Assembly: GCF_003369565.1 (NCBI RefSeq)
Contig: NZ_PIOD01000029.1
Coordinates: 1 to 64,000 of the forward strand
Length of the DNA stretch: 64,000 bases
Source: Oceanobacillus chungangensis
GTDB taxonomy: Bacteria; Bacillota; Bacilli; Bacillales; Amphibacillaceae
Direction of reading: 5' to 3'
Shown piece by piece: positions 25,997-35,619 of the stretch; the first letter of the stretch is position 1; every line of letters begins with the position of its first letter. The translations under genes and the position numbers were made by a program. Below the pieces are notes generated by a model. That model did no database searches, was not told the origin of the DNA, and saw only the letters and a list, made by a program, of their open reading frames with translations.

Positions 25997-26755
25997 TTAC
26001 CAAATGCCGCCTAACAGGTCGCCTATAAAAATAAAAGCAGCTCTTTGTACTAAGAATGATGATAAAATAAGTCCGATAACATAAACGCCTAGTAATACAT
26101 AAATTCGATCAAATCCTGCTGCAGGTTTCTCCAAGAAAATAAAAGTAGGAACGATTAAAAGTGGTCCTATGAGACTTAACATAATGAATGTCCCTGCAAA
26201 AGGGATATTAAGCATTGCAAGAATCGATCCAATAATTGCTAAGCCTAAAAATGGAATAGTGTACGCTCCAATCTTAGCGACAATGTCTTGGAATGAAAAT
26301 GATTGTGCGGTAATCTTTACACCTGCAAAAGTTATTGCAGCAATACCTGCAAATAGTACGATGAATTGAATAAATGGCTGGACAAAACTATTCCAGAAAG
26401 AAGACGAGAAGTAACTATTCGCTGTGATAAATGAACCTAAGGCGATAAGTAAGGAAAAAATAATAAGTGTAATAATTCCAGAAATCCACTCACTTCCTGT
26501 TACATTCTGTGCTGCACTTGGTTTCTTTAAAAAGGTAAGCACAAAATTCCAAAATGTTTTTGCTTCTGCTGTCACCTTTTCAGTAAACTCGTTTGACTGA
26601 TCAGGATTCTTTTTCTTTGGTTGTTCGGTTTCACTGACTACATTTATTGGTTGAGGATCAGACGTAGCAGCAGTTTCTTCGACAACTAGTGATGCCCCAC
26701 AAACGGTACAAAATTTCCCTGGTTCTGTTTCTTGCTTGCATGATGAACAAAGCAT
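25997..26755 (-). CDS. Zinc-ribbon multi-pass membrane protein
   Basis: 252 residues. An N-terminal zinc ribbon, CSSCKQETEPGKFCTVCG, is followed by a polar linker to about residue 70 and five hydrophobic segments (about 95-250) that resemble YIP1-like membrane domains. Such zinc-ribbon/membrane proteins are common in Bacillaceae and have no defined role. Good site before the ATG (AGGGAGTG). Single gene. Confidence 0.7.
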   Translation of the reverse strand: MLCSSCKQETEPGKFCTVCGASLVVEETAATSDPQPINVVSETEQPKKKNPDQSNEFTEKVTAEAKTFWNFVLTFLKKPSAAQNVTGSEWISGIITLIIFSLLIALGSFITANSYFSSSFWNSFVQPFIQFIVLFAGIAAITFAGVKITAQSFSFQDIVAKIGAYTIPFLGLAIIGSILAMLNIPFAGTFIMLSLIGPLLIVPTFIFLEKPAAGFDRIYVLLGVYVIGLILSSFLVQRAAFIFIGDLLGGIW

Positions 26756-26968
26756 GTAAACACTCCCTTAATTTATATATCATTATTCAACATTATTAAA
26801 CGCCTAAGAAAGATAGGGTATAAAATGCTCAAAGTTAGTATACTATTGCAAAATACAAAAAAGAAGGGGAGAAATACCCCTTCTTTTCGTATAATAGGAA
26901 AGTTATTATGGACAGTGTATGATAAGCACTGTGGACGCAGCACGCGTCGTCCACGATATTGCTTCTGT

Positions 26969-28387
26969 CTATGCAGCTTCTTGTTGCACCGCTTCCTGTA
27001 GTACTAAAGTAGTGTTTTGGATTTTTCCATTCCGAATATATTCAATATCAATGGAATCCCCAATGCTTGTTTCTGTATACAAGTATTTCCGTAATTCCAG
27101 AATGCTTGTAACCTCTTGTCCATTGATTTTTGTTATAACATCAAATTGTTGCAGACCTGCTTCATCTGCAGGGGAGCCGGTTTGAACATTTGCAATAACC
27201 ATTCCACCTTCAACATTTTCAGGTAAGCTGATTTCATAACGATATTGTGGCGGGACTTGAGATAGAGATGCTGTCGCAATTCCGATTTGTGGTCTTGCTA
27301 CTTCACTATTTGTTTCAAGTTGTTCAATAATAGGCAGTGCGCTATCAATAGGAATTGCAAATCCAATTCCTTCCACTGCGCTCTCAGCAATCTTCATGGA
27401 GTTAATCCCTATTACTTCACCATTACTGTTTACTAAGGCACCACCACTATTACCAGGGTTAATTGCAGCATCTGTTTGTAATACCTCAGTCACCCAGTCA
27501 GGCTGGCTGTCACCATTTGTATCTACTGAAACGGAACGGTTTAATCCACTAATAATCCCTTTCGTTACTGAGTTAGCAAAATCTATTCCAAGTGGGTTTC
27601 CAATTGCTAGTACTGTTTCTCCGACTTTTAAATCATCTGATGAGCCAATATTTGCGACCGTATCAATCGTTGCCCCATCAACTTCTAGAACTGCTAAGTC
27701 GGTTAATGAATCTCCACCTAATACTTTGGCATCAAGTTTTTCATCATCATTCAGTACGACTTCAACTTGTTGTGCGCCATCGACGACATGGTGGTTCGTA
27801 ACAATGTATGCTTTTCCGTTTTCTTTCTTGTAGATAATCCCTGACCCTGTACCTGCTTCTTCACTTTCAGTCCAAATACTTTGTTGCTGCATATTGGAGA
27901 CACCAACAACGGCATTCGAAACTTCTTCAATATTGGTTGACACGTCTGCATCCTCAGAAGCGAGCGTTTCAACCACTTCTGGACTGCCATCATTTTCAGC
28001 TGATTGATTACTGTCATTGCCGTTACCATTAGGAATAATATTATTCGTAAATAATAGGACAATGATGATTGCTGAAATTAGGCCACCGACAACACCGCCA
28101 AATAAAGCGCTGACCCAAGTCTTCTTCTCTTTTGTTTTTTTGTTTGCAGTTGGTTGAATCGGTTCCTGGTAGCTTACATCTTCCTTTGGAATCTCGCTTG
28201 ATGACTCATCTTCAATCCATTGTTGATTAGACTGGAGTTGATCTGTTTCTGTAGGTTCACTCCAATTATCCTGATTGTTTTCATGATATCCCGAATCAAC
28301 AGGTGGATTGTTCCTTGCTTCACTCTCACGAATATCTTCCAGTGGTCTTTGTGATTGAGAATCTTTATTATTGTTATTATTCTCCAT
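26969..28387 (-). CDS. htrB: HtrA/DegP-type membrane-anchored serine protease
   Basis: 472 residues. Cytoplasmic acidic N-terminus (1-88), one membrane segment (about 91-113), trypsin-like protease domain with triad His200 (VTNHHVV), Asp230 (LTDLAVL) and Ser314 (NPGNSGGAL), and one PDZ domain (about 370-465). It degrades misfolded secreted proteins at the outer face of the membrane. ATG 28387 follows AAAGGGTG. It is divergent from cssRS, as HtrB (YvtA) is in Bacillus subtilis, so CssR control is expected. htrA or htrB cannot be told apart by sequence alone. Confidence 0.88.
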   Translation of the reverse strand: MENNNNNKDSQSQRPLEDIRESEARNNPPVDSGYHENNQDNWSEPTETDQLQSNQQWIEDESSSEIPKEDVSYQEPIQPTANKKTKEKKTWVSALFGGVVGGLISAIIIVLLFTNNIIPNGNGNDSNQSAENDGSPEVVETLASEDADVSTNIEEVSNAVVGVSNMQQQSIWTESEEAGTGSGIIYKKENGKAYIVTNHHVVDGAQQVEVVLNDDEKLDAKVLGGDSLTDLAVLEVDGATIDTVANIGSSDDLKVGETVLAIGNPLGIDFANSVTKGIISGLNRSVSVDTNGDSQPDWVTEVLQTDAAINPGNSGGALVNSNGEVIGINSMKIAESAVEGIGFAIPIDSALPIIEQLETNSEVARPQIGIATASLSQVPPQYRYEISLPENVEGGMVIANVQTGSPADEAGLQQFDVITKINGQEVTSILELRKYLYTETSIGDSIDIEYIRNGKIQNTTLVLQEAVQQEAA

Positions 28388-28458
28388 GTTTATCACCCTT
28401 TAATAATTATTATTTTATATGATTAAGACTCATTTCGTACAGTTTACTGCTTATAATA

Positions 28459-28627
28459 CAAACTGCGAACTAGGCGCATTGTTGATTTCCGCTCCGGACA
28501 GTCGCTTTCCGTGAGCAACACTTCAGCTCCTTCGGAAGAAGACTCACCAGCCCCCCGCGGAAAGCGAAGTGTATTTTCGGAGCGATCGGCCAGAGAGCAA
28601 TTGTTCACCTAACTTAAATCACAGTAC
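28459..28627 (+). repeat. Dispersed repeat family A, copy 2 (internally deleted)
   Basis: Starts AACTGCGAACTAGGCGCAT and TTGATTTCCGCTCCGGACAG, then jumps after CTCCTTCGGAAGAAGACTCA to the 3' part CACCAGCCCCCCGCGGAAAG...GTATTTTCGGAGCG. The middle third present in copies 1, 3 and 4 is missing. Lies in the htrB-cssR divergent region, upstream of the likely htrB promoter. Confidence 0.75.
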
Positions 28628-28743
28628 ACCAATCGTTCATCACAATAATAGCAGCAATCTTTTAGAAAATAGCTATTTCTAATGTATAATTTTATTATAT
28701 ACATGTACGTAGGGAAAGATTTGGAAATAATGTGGAATAAATG

Positions 28744-28788
28744 TGTAAATATACGAAATCATGTAATTTTGCGCTAATCTATGTAAAA
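28744..28788 (+). promoter_or_regulatory. Three TGTAA(A/T) direct repeats, candidate CssR boxes
   Basis: TGTAAAT at 28744, TGTAATT at 28762 and TGTAAAA at 28782, spaced 18-20 bp on one helix face, just upstream of cssR and between it and the divergent protease gene. OmpR-class regulators bind direct repeats. CssR is known in Bacillus to control its own operon and the htr genes; the assignment of these boxes is inference. Confidence 0.45.
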
Positions 28789-28827
28789 ATGGAATTAAAA
28801 TATCGATATTGAAAAGGTGACATTGAC

Positions 28828-29508
28828 ATGAATTATCATATTGGAATAGTTGAAGATGATTTAAATATCCAGAATATCGTATCTGCTTATTTAAAGAAAG
28901 AAGGCTATGAGATTACGACTATGGACTCAGCGGAAAAGGGCTGGGAACTTTGGGAAAATGATCCACCAGATATGTGGATTCTAGACATTATGCTGCCAGG
29001 TATGGATGGTTATGAATTTTGTAAGAAAATACGTAATGAAAGTAATGTACCAATTATCATCATTTCGGCAAAGGATGAAGAAATTGATAAAATTATTGGT
29101 CTTGAGCTTGGTGGGGATGATTATTTAACAAAGCCGTTTAGTCCGAGAGAACTAATGGCGAGGGTAAAACGGTTGTTTAAACGTTCACAAATAGAGCCAG
29201 CACGGGCCGTTCAAGATAGACTCAAGGTTGATCACCTCCTAATATACCGCAATGATCGTCGGATCTTCTGGAATGGAAAAGAATACGAAGTGACAACGAA
29301 GGAGTTTGATATGCTTTTATTACTAGCTGAAAATGCGAATCGGGCATTTTCCCGTGATGAGTTATTGGTAAAAATCTGGGGGAATGACTATTTTGGCAGT
29401 GATCGTGCAGTCGATGATTTAGTGAAGCGAATTCGTAAAAAACTCGACGATGTTCCAATTGAAACTGTATGGGGCTATGGCTATCGATTGCGAAAAGAAG
29501 AGGAATAA
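28828..29508 (+). CDS. cssR: Secretion-stress response regulator
   Basis: 226 residues, OmpR/PhoB class. Receiver domain with phospho-acceptor Asp53 (WILDIMLPG) and Lys in TKPFSP; C-terminal winged helix with TTKEFDMLLLLAENANRAFSRDELL and GYGYRLR. The DYFGSDRAVDDLVKRIRKKL segment closely follows Bacillus CssR. Activated by CssS on protein secretion or heat stress and switches on htr proteases. Overlaps nothing; cssS follows after three bases. The divergent HtrA-type gene strengthens the assignment. Confidence 0.88.
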   Translation: MNYHIGIVEDDLNIQNIVSAYLKKEGYEITTMDSAEKGWELWENDPPDMWILDIMLPGMDGYEFCKKIRNESNVPIIIISAKDEEIDKIIGLELGGDDYLTKPFSPRELMARVKRLFKRSQIEPARAVQDRLKVDHLLIYRNDRRIFWNGKEYEVTTKEFDMLLLLAENANRAFSRDELLVKIWGNDYFGSDRAVDDLVKRIRKKLDDVPIETVWGYGYRLRKEEE

Positions 29509-29511
29509 TCG

Positions 29512-30837
29512 ATGAAACTTCAATCACAATTAACGGTGGCATTTACAGCATTATTACTAGTTATTATGGCAGTTGCCTGGTATGTCATCTATTCTTTAAT
29601 TCTGGATTTACTCATTCAGGATGAACAAAGGCAGCTTAAAAAAACAGGAGAGTTGCTCGTTAATGTTTTAAATGAACAATACGGAACAACGGATGTGCAG
29701 CAGTTTAATGAGATTTTACAGGATCAGAACTTACAAATGTTTATGTATGACCGAAAGCATGACCAGGTATTGTTATCAACAATGTCCAATCAAGTTGCAA
29801 AAGGATTTTTTAAAAACAATGACTTCTCAGATACAAAGAAAACCCAATGGCAATATGGAAATGAACGGTTTGTAACATCAAGAATCATTTTCCTTCCAGA
29901 GGAATCAGGATTAGAACTGATATTACTCACCCCTCTCAGTGATTTACGAATTGTGCAGCAGAGCTTCTTTACGCGGATATTCTTTATCTTTATTATTGGC
30001 GCGCTTGCAGCGGTACTCATTAGTTATTATTTAACGAGAAAACTGGTGACCCCACTCAGTAAGCTGAAACGGCAATTAAAGAAGATCGAAAAGCGGCAAT
30101 TTGATATCGAACATATTAAGGCTACAGGAGAAATTAAAGAGGTTGCAGATAGTGTTTACGAAATGGCAAATGAACTTCAGCGTTATATGAATACACAGCA
30201 AACCTTTTTCCAAAATGCAAGTCATGAATTAAAAACACCGCTTATGACAATTCAGGGATATGCAGAAGGGATTAAGGATGGGATATTTACAGAGAAGGAA
30301 GCGGAAAAAGGGTTAGAAGTAATGGTTTCTGAAGTCAATCGCCTGAAGGTTATAATTAATGAAATGATTTTATTAGCGAAATTAGATAGTGAACCATCTG
30401 TTTATGAACCCGTGAAAATTGATGTCTCAGCTTTGATTAATCAAGTAGTAGACCGTGCAATTCCGTTCGTAAATGAAAAGGGAATCACACTTCGCCATGA
30501 AGTACAGACTAATATTACTCTATTTGCAGATGAGGAAAAATTGTTAAGGGCACTGTTAAATATTGTATTTAACGGGATTCGTCATGCCGAGTCACAGATT
30601 GAAATTAATGTGTTGAAGAAAGGTCGGCGAATCATTATAACAATCGCTGATGATGGGGAAGGAATATCTAAGGAAGTTGCTTCGAATATTTTTCACCGGT
30701 TTGTAAAAGGTAAGAATGGGGAAACAGGTTTAGGTCTAGCAATTGCACGAGCGATTATTGAACAATCAAATGGGAAAATTACAGTAGGAAGATCTAAACT
30801 TGGCGGTGCTGAGTTTGAAATTAATCTTCCGGAATAA
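29512..30837 (+). CDS. cssS: Secretion-stress sensor histidine kinase
   Basis: 441 residues. First membrane segment about 8-30, extracytoplasmic sensor about 31-145, second segment about 146-168, HAMP (about 170-220), HisKA with His238 (ASHELKTPLMTIQGYAEG), HATPase with N box NIVFNGIRHAES, G1 DDGEGISKE and G2 GLGLAIA. Membrane sensor that phosphorylates CssR. Starts three bases after the cssR stop, so the pair is co-transcribed. Confidence 0.88.
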   Translation: MKLQSQLTVAFTALLLVIMAVAWYVIYSLILDLLIQDEQRQLKKTGELLVNVLNEQYGTTDVQQFNEILQDQNLQMFMYDRKHDQVLLSTMSNQVAKGFFKNNDFSDTKKTQWQYGNERFVTSRIIFLPEESGLELILLTPLSDLRIVQQSFFTRIFFIFIIGALAAVLISYYLTRKLVTPLSKLKRQLKKIEKRQFDIEHIKATGEIKEVADSVYEMANELQRYMNTQQTFFQNASHELKTPLMTIQGYAEGIKDGIFTEKEAEKGLEVMVSEVNRLKVIINEMILLAKLDSEPSVYEPVKIDVSALINQVVDRAIPFVNEKGITLRHEVQTNITLFADEEKLLRALLNIVFNGIRHAESQIEINVLKKGRRIIITIADDGEGISKEVASNIFHRFVKGKNGETGLGLAIARAIIEQSNGKITVGRSKLGGAEFEINLPE

Positions 30838-30921
30838 AATAGCGAGTAATACTTTTTAAAAGTAAAGAATTAATTTTATTAAAAATAAGTAAAAAATTCT
30901 ACTACAAAGGGCATTATGTGG

Positions 30922-30927
30922 TATAAT
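30922..30927 (+). promoter_or_regulatory. Extended -10 promoter of typA
   Basis: TGGTATAAT, an extended -10 element (TGnTATAAT), 43 bp before the typA ATG. No good -35 box is visible, as is common with extended -10 promoters. Confidence 0.5.
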
Positions 30928-30970
30928 GTTCTAGTTTGATTCATTCGGAATTATAGAGGAGCGTACTTTT

Positions 30971-32794
30971 ATGCAATTAAGAGAAGATATTCGAAATATC
31001 GCGATTATTGCCCACGTTGACCACGGTAAAACAACACTCGTTGATCAACTATTAAAATATTCAGGGACATTTCGCGAAAATGAACAAGTTGACGACCGTA
31101 TGATGGACTCAGGAGATATAGAACGTGAACGTGGAATTACAATTTTAGCAAAAAACACTGCAGTTAAATATAAAGAAAAAACAATCAATATTTTAGATAC
31201 ACCAGGACACGCCGATTTTGGTGGTGAAGTGGAACGGATTATGAAAATGGTTGATGGTGTAGTATTAGTTGTCGATTCTTATGAAGGAACAATGCCACAA
31301 ACACGATTTGTTTTGAAAAAGGCATTGGAACAAAAACTAACACCAATTGTTGTTGTAAATAAGATTGACCGTCCGAATGCAAGACCAGCAGAAGTAATTG
31401 ATGAAGTACTTGATTTATTCATCGAGCTTGGTGCAGATGATGAGCAATTGGAATTCCCTGTTGTTTATGCATCCGCATTGAATGGTACATCTGGACTTGA
31501 GGCGGAAGATCAACAGCAATCAATGGATCCGATTTTCGAAACGGTAATAGAACATATTCCTGCACCAGTGGATAATAGTGATGAACCATTGCAATTCCAA
31601 ATTACTCTACTTGATTATAATGATTATGTTGGACGTATTGGTGTAGGTCGAGTTGTTCGTGGTAAAATCCATGTTGGCCAACAAGTTGTAGTAATGAAAG
31701 AGGATGGCACAAATAAAGCTTTCCGCGTAACGAAATTATTCGGATTTATAGGCTTAAAACGTACGGAAATCCAGGAAGCAAGTGCTGGAGAAATTGTAGC
31801 AGTAGCAGGTATGGAAGACATTAATATTGGTGAAACCATTGCACCACAAAGCAATCCAGAAGCATTGCCATGGTTGCACATTGATGAGCCAACTTTACAA
31901 ATGACTTTCGTTGTGAACAATAGCCCATTCGCTGGCCGTGAAGGTAAATATATTACATCACGTAAAATTGAAGAACGCTTAATGAAACAATTGGAAACAG
32001 ACGTAAGCTTACGTGTAGATCCAACTGAATCTCCAGATGCTTGGATTGTATCTGGTCGTGGTGAACTTCACTTGTCTATTTTAATTGAGAATATGCGCCG
32101 TGAAGGTTTTGAATTACAGCTTTCTAAACCACAGGTTATTATTAAAGAGATTGATGGCCAAAAATGTGAACCTATGGAGCGTGTACAAATCGACCTTCCT
32201 GAAGAATATACAGGAGCGATTATGGAATCTCTTGGTGAACGTAAAGGTGAAATGCTTGATATGGTTAACCATGGTAATGGACAAGTACGCCTTGAGTTCA
32301 AGGTTCCTTCACGTGGCTTACTAGGTTATGCAACTGAATTCATGACACAAACTCATGGTTATGGTATCTTAAACCACACATTTGAAGCTTATGAACCAGT
32401 AATTAAAGGGAATGTCGGCGGAAGACGTGAAGGTGTGTTAGTTGCATTGGAAAATGGTAAATCAACGATGTATGGTACGATGCAGTTAGAAGATCGTGGT
32501 GTTATTTTCATCGAACCAGGTACAGAAGTTTATTCTGGCATGATTGTCGGTGAACATAGTCGGGAAAATGACCTTACAGTAAACATTACAAAAGAAAAGC
32601 ATTTGACCAATACCCGTTCAGCAAACAAAGACCAAACTTCTAGCATCAAGAAACCTCGTAAGATGTCTCTTGAAGAAGCATTAGAATATTTGGATGAAGA
32701 TGAATACTGTGAAGTAACACCAGAGTCAATTCGTCTGCGCAAGAAAATTTTAAACAAGAGCGAACGCGAAAAAGCAGCAAGACATAAATCATAA
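30971..32794 (+). CDS. typA: Ribosome-associated GTPase TypA/BipA
   Basis: 607 residues, the expected length. G domain: G1 AHVDHGKTTL, G3 DTPGHADFGGE, G4 NKIDRPNA, G5 around YASALNG. Followed by EF-G-like domains and the TypA-specific C-terminal domain (KMSLEEALEYLDEDEYCEVTPESIRLRKK). Binds the ribosome and helps assembly and growth at low temperature or under stress. GAGGAGCG precedes the ATG. Single gene with its own terminator. Confidence 0.95.
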   Translation: MQLREDIRNIAIIAHVDHGKTTLVDQLLKYSGTFRENEQVDDRMMDSGDIERERGITILAKNTAVKYKEKTINILDTPGHADFGGEVERIMKMVDGVVLVVDSYEGTMPQTRFVLKKALEQKLTPIVVVNKIDRPNARPAEVIDEVLDLFIELGADDEQLEFPVVYASALNGTSGLEAEDQQQSMDPIFETVIEHIPAPVDNSDEPLQFQITLLDYNDYVGRIGVGRVVRGKIHVGQQVVVMKEDGTNKAFRVTKLFGFIGLKRTEIQEASAGEIVAVAGMEDINIGETIAPQSNPEALPWLHIDEPTLQMTFVVNNSPFAGREGKYITSRKIEERLMKQLETDVSLRVDPTESPDAWIVSGRGELHLSILIENMRREGFELQLSKPQVIIKEIDGQKCEPMERVQIDLPEEYTGAIMESLGERKGEMLDMVNHGNGQVRLEFKVPSRGLLGYATEFMTQTHGYGILNHTFEAYEPVIKGNVGGRREGVLVALENGKSTMYGTMQLEDRGVIFIEPGTEVYSGMIVGEHSRENDLTVNITKEKHLTNTRSANKDQTSSIKKPRKMSLEEALEYLDEDEYCEVTPESIRLRKKILNKSEREKAARHKS

Positions 32795-32809
32795 CAACCA
32801 TAAGATTAG

Positions 32810-32848
32810 CCCCCAACCATGCGATGACATTTGTTGGGGGTTGTTTTT
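32810..32848 (+). terminator. typA terminator
   Basis: CCCCCAAC / GTTGGGGG stem followed by TTGTTTTTG. Confidence 0.8.
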
Positions 32849-32971
32849 GTTGTTATTATCATGTAGCGCATATAAGGGGCGTGCAGGGAAAAGCTATGAG
32901 GACGGAGCAAGAAGTAATGCGATGCCCAATCACTGAAACAATTCCTTCACAAAAATATAAAAGCATCTAAA

Positions 32972-33454
32972 TTAATTAGATAATTCTTTTAGTAGCTCTT
33001 GATATTGTGGCAGCCGCTCCTGCCAATATGATTTGCGATCTTCAAATATTTTCCCGTCGAGTAGTGTTTCAATTACATCTAGGCACACATGCCATCCAGT
33101 TAAATCTTTTGGTGTATGATCCGTAATTTCATGTAAATATTCGATAAAAACAAGCTTACAACCCTGATTATTTCCCTCTAATTCGAACCGAACTGAATTT
33201 TTAGGTGGCCATGAAAAAGCGAATACCTTATTAGGCTCAAGCTCTGTTATTTCAATCTTCTCATAGCTTCCGTCTCCAAAATTAAAGTGAATTTCACCCT
33301 CATTTTCTAATAATTTAATTTCTAATTCGGGGAACCATTGCTGTAATTTTTCGTTCTCTGTTAAATAGGACCAAACCTCAGCAACACTATGAATAATGTC
33401 GCGTTTGTAAATAGCAGCAGGTACTCCATTAATATTTTCAATCTTAGCAGTCAA
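32972..33454 (-). CDS. SRPBCC/AHSA1-family protein
   Basis: 160 residues, START-like helix-grip fold. Typical features: an N-terminal strand with DIIHSVAEVWSYLTENEKLQQWFPELE, the middle FAFSWPPKNSVRFELEG, and a long C-terminal helix with TGWHVCLDVIETLLDGK. The family binds hydrophobic ligands or stimulates Hsp90; the role here is unknown. Divergent from the tre operon with 230 bp between them. ATG preceded by AAAGGAGGT. Confidence 0.75.
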   Translation of the reverse strand: MTAKIENINGVPAAIYKRDIIHSVAEVWSYLTENEKLQQWFPELEIKLLENEGEIHFNFGDGSYEKIEITELEPNKVFAFSWPPKNSVRFELEGNNQGCKLVFIEYLHEITDHTPKDLTGWHVCLDVIETLLDGKIFEDRKSYWQERLPQYQELLKELSN

Positions 33455-33586
33455 AAAAATACCTCCTTTTTCATCAGTTAATTTCTAATAATAAGTTTAA
33501 CTGATATATATTTGGGTTTCAATCAAATCCAATGTGGTTAAAAATTACTATGATTAGGGAATACTTAACTGAATCTTACATCATTA

Positions 33587-33647
33587 TGTAAGCCGTTGCA
33601 GAATTTGTATATACAAGTTATAATACAGTTATAACCTGTATATACAA
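33587..33647 (+). promoter_or_regulatory. tre operon promoter with two TreR operators and a cre-like site
   Basis: Promoter: TTGCAG (33596-33601), 17-bp spacer, TATAAT (33619-33624). Operator 1 TTGTATATACAA (33605-33616) fills the spacer; operator 2 CTGTATATACAA (33636-33647) lies just past the start point, with centres 31 bp apart. This matches the Bacillus TreR operator. TGTAAGCCGTTGCA (33587-33600) resembles a CcpA cre site with one or two mismatches, overlapping the -35. Trehalose induction and glucose repression are therefore expected. Confidence 0.85.
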
Positions 33648-33687
33648 GTTAAAATATATAATATTTTTTATAGAGGAGGTATTTCCA

Positions 33688-35619
33688 TTGGTTAAGCATA
33701 AAACAATAGCTAATGAGGAAGCAGTTGTTGCACCTTTAAATGGACAAGTAATACGTCTTGAAGATGTGCCAGATCCAACGTTTGCGCAAAAAATGATTGG
33801 GGATGGGATAGCAATTAAGCCTGTAGATGGTATAGTTGTTGCACCAATAGATGGGGAAATTGTGCAGCTATTCCCCACAAAACATGCGATTGGCTTGCAA
33901 GGGGAATCCGGATTAGAAATATTAATTCATATCGGATTGGAAACGGTCGCTTTAGGTGGGGAAGGGTTTGAAGCACATGTTAAGCAAGGCGATCAAGTAA
34001 AAGCTGGCGATCCGCTAATAACCTTTGATTTGGATTTTATAAAGGAAAAAGCAGCTAGTCATATAACGCCAATCGTTATTACAAATAGTAACGATTTTGA
34101 GATATATCATACGACAGATGAAAAAGAAGTTGTAGCAGGTAAAACAGCATTATTAGAAGTAAGAGTAAATGATAAAGAAACGACTAGTAGCAAGACAACT
34201 ACTAAAGCTACAGACAGACCACAGTATAGTGCAGAAGCAGAAGATATTGTCGCAGCTGTCGGTGGTCTCGATAATATTGACGCAGCAACTCATTGTGTAA
34301 CACGACTGCGCTTCGCATTAGCGGATGAGGATAAAGTTGATAAGAATGCGTTAGAAAATATGGGAATTGTAAAAGGAACTTTCTCAGCTAATGGTCAGTA
34401 TCAAGTTGTTATTGGTCAAGGCACAGTAGATAAGGTTTATAATGCAATGGTAAGTGAAGCAGGCGTTTCAGAGGCTACGAAAGAAGATGTTAAAGCGGCA
34501 GGCGGCAAAAAGCAAAATGCTTTGCAACGGGCGATTAAAACATTAGCAGATATTTTTATTCCAATTTTACCTGCGATTGTAACAGCGGGACTATTACTTG
34601 GACTCAATAATATTTTAGTTAATCCAATCTTCTCTGAGCAATCGATCATTGAGATGTATCCATCATGGGCTGGAGTAGCCGACATGATAAATATTATCGC
34701 AAGTACTGCGTTTACTTTCTTACCGGCATTAATTGGTTGGTCTGCTGTTCGGCAATTTGGTGGGAATCCGTTACTCGGTATTGTGCTCGGCTTAATTCTA
34801 GTACATCCTGCTTTAATGCCTGCAAGTGATTTTGCCCAAGCGGTAATCGCAGGAGATGCACCTACATGGAATGTATTTGGATTTGATGTGAATATGATGG
34901 GCTATCAAGGACAGGTTCTTCCAGTTTTAGTTGCTGCATGGGTATTAGCTAAAATAGAGATTTGGCTGAAGAAGCGTGTGCTTGACTCCTTACAATTATT
35001 AGTAGTTGCACCTATTGCTTTATTAGTCACTGGATTCTTGTCATTTATATTAATTGGACCAGTTACATTTACAATTGGGAACTGGATTACAGAAGGAATT
35101 GTTACTATCTTTGATTTTGCACCAATTATTGGTGGGTTAGTTTACGGGGCATTCTATGCGCCATTAGTAATTACAGGAATGCATCATACATTCCTAGCAG
35201 TAGACTTCCAGCTTATAGCTAGCACAGGATCAACTTTATTATGGCCGGTTGTTGCGCTCTCGAATATTGCGCAAGGTTCAGCAGTATTTGCAATGTTTTT
35301 AGCTGCTAAAGATGAGAAATTAAAAGGTTTAGCGGGTACTTCAGGTGTTTCTGCATGGCTAGGTGTTACGGAACCTGCAATGTTCGGAGTAAACTTAAGA
35401 TATAAATATCCGTTTTATGCAGCAATTATTGGAACTGCAATTGCTGGAGCATTCATTTCTGTCCAGCAAGTATTAGCATCATCTGTTGGTGTTGGAGGTA
35501 TCCCTGCTTTCTTATCAATCCAGCAAAGCAGTTGGATAGCGTTCTTCATTGGTATGGCAATCGTTATCGTTGTGCCATTCGTAATTACGTTTATCATCGC
35601 AAAAAGAAAGCTAAAATAG
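33688..35619 (+). CDS. treP: Trehalose PTS permease, fused EIIA-EIIB-EIIC
   Basis: 643 residues. N-terminal glucose-type EIIA domain (about 8-155) with active His81 (LIHIGLETV) and His66; EIIB (about 182-260) with phospho-Cys203 (THCVTRLRF); EIIC (about 275-640), multi-spanning, with GVTEPAMFG and GMHHTF motifs. Takes up trehalose as trehalose-6-phosphate. The domain order A-B-C is unusual: Bacillus subtilis TreP has only B-C and borrows an EIIA. TTG start, nine bases after GAGGAGG. First gene of the tre operon. Confidence 0.88.
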   Translation: MVKHKTIANEEAVVAPLNGQVIRLEDVPDPTFAQKMIGDGIAIKPVDGIVVAPIDGEIVQLFPTKHAIGLQGESGLEILIHIGLETVALGGEGFEAHVKQGDQVKAGDPLITFDLDFIKEKAASHITPIVITNSNDFEIYHTTDEKEVVAGKTALLEVRVNDKETTSSKTTTKATDRPQYSAEAEDIVAAVGGLDNIDAATHCVTRLRFALADEDKVDKNALENMGIVKGTFSANGQYQVVIGQGTVDKVYNAMVSEAGVSEATKEDVKAAGGKKQNALQRAIKTLADIFIPILPAIVTAGLLLGLNNILVNPIFSEQSIIEMYPSWAGVADMINIIASTAFTFLPALIGWSAVRQFGGNPLLGIVLGLILVHPALMPASDFAQAVIAGDAPTWNVFGFDVNMMGYQGQVLPVLVAAWVLAKIEIWLKKRVLDSLQLLVVAPIALLVTGFLSFILIGPVTFTIGNWITEGIVTIFDFAPIIGGLVYGAFYAPLVITGMHHTFLAVDFQLIASTGSTLLWPVVALSNIAQGSAVFAMFLAAKDEKLKGLAGTSGVSAWLGVTEPAMFGVNLRYKYPFYAAIIGTAIAGAFISVQQVLASSVGVGGIPAFLSIQQSSWIAFFIGMAIVIVVPFVITFIIAKRKLK

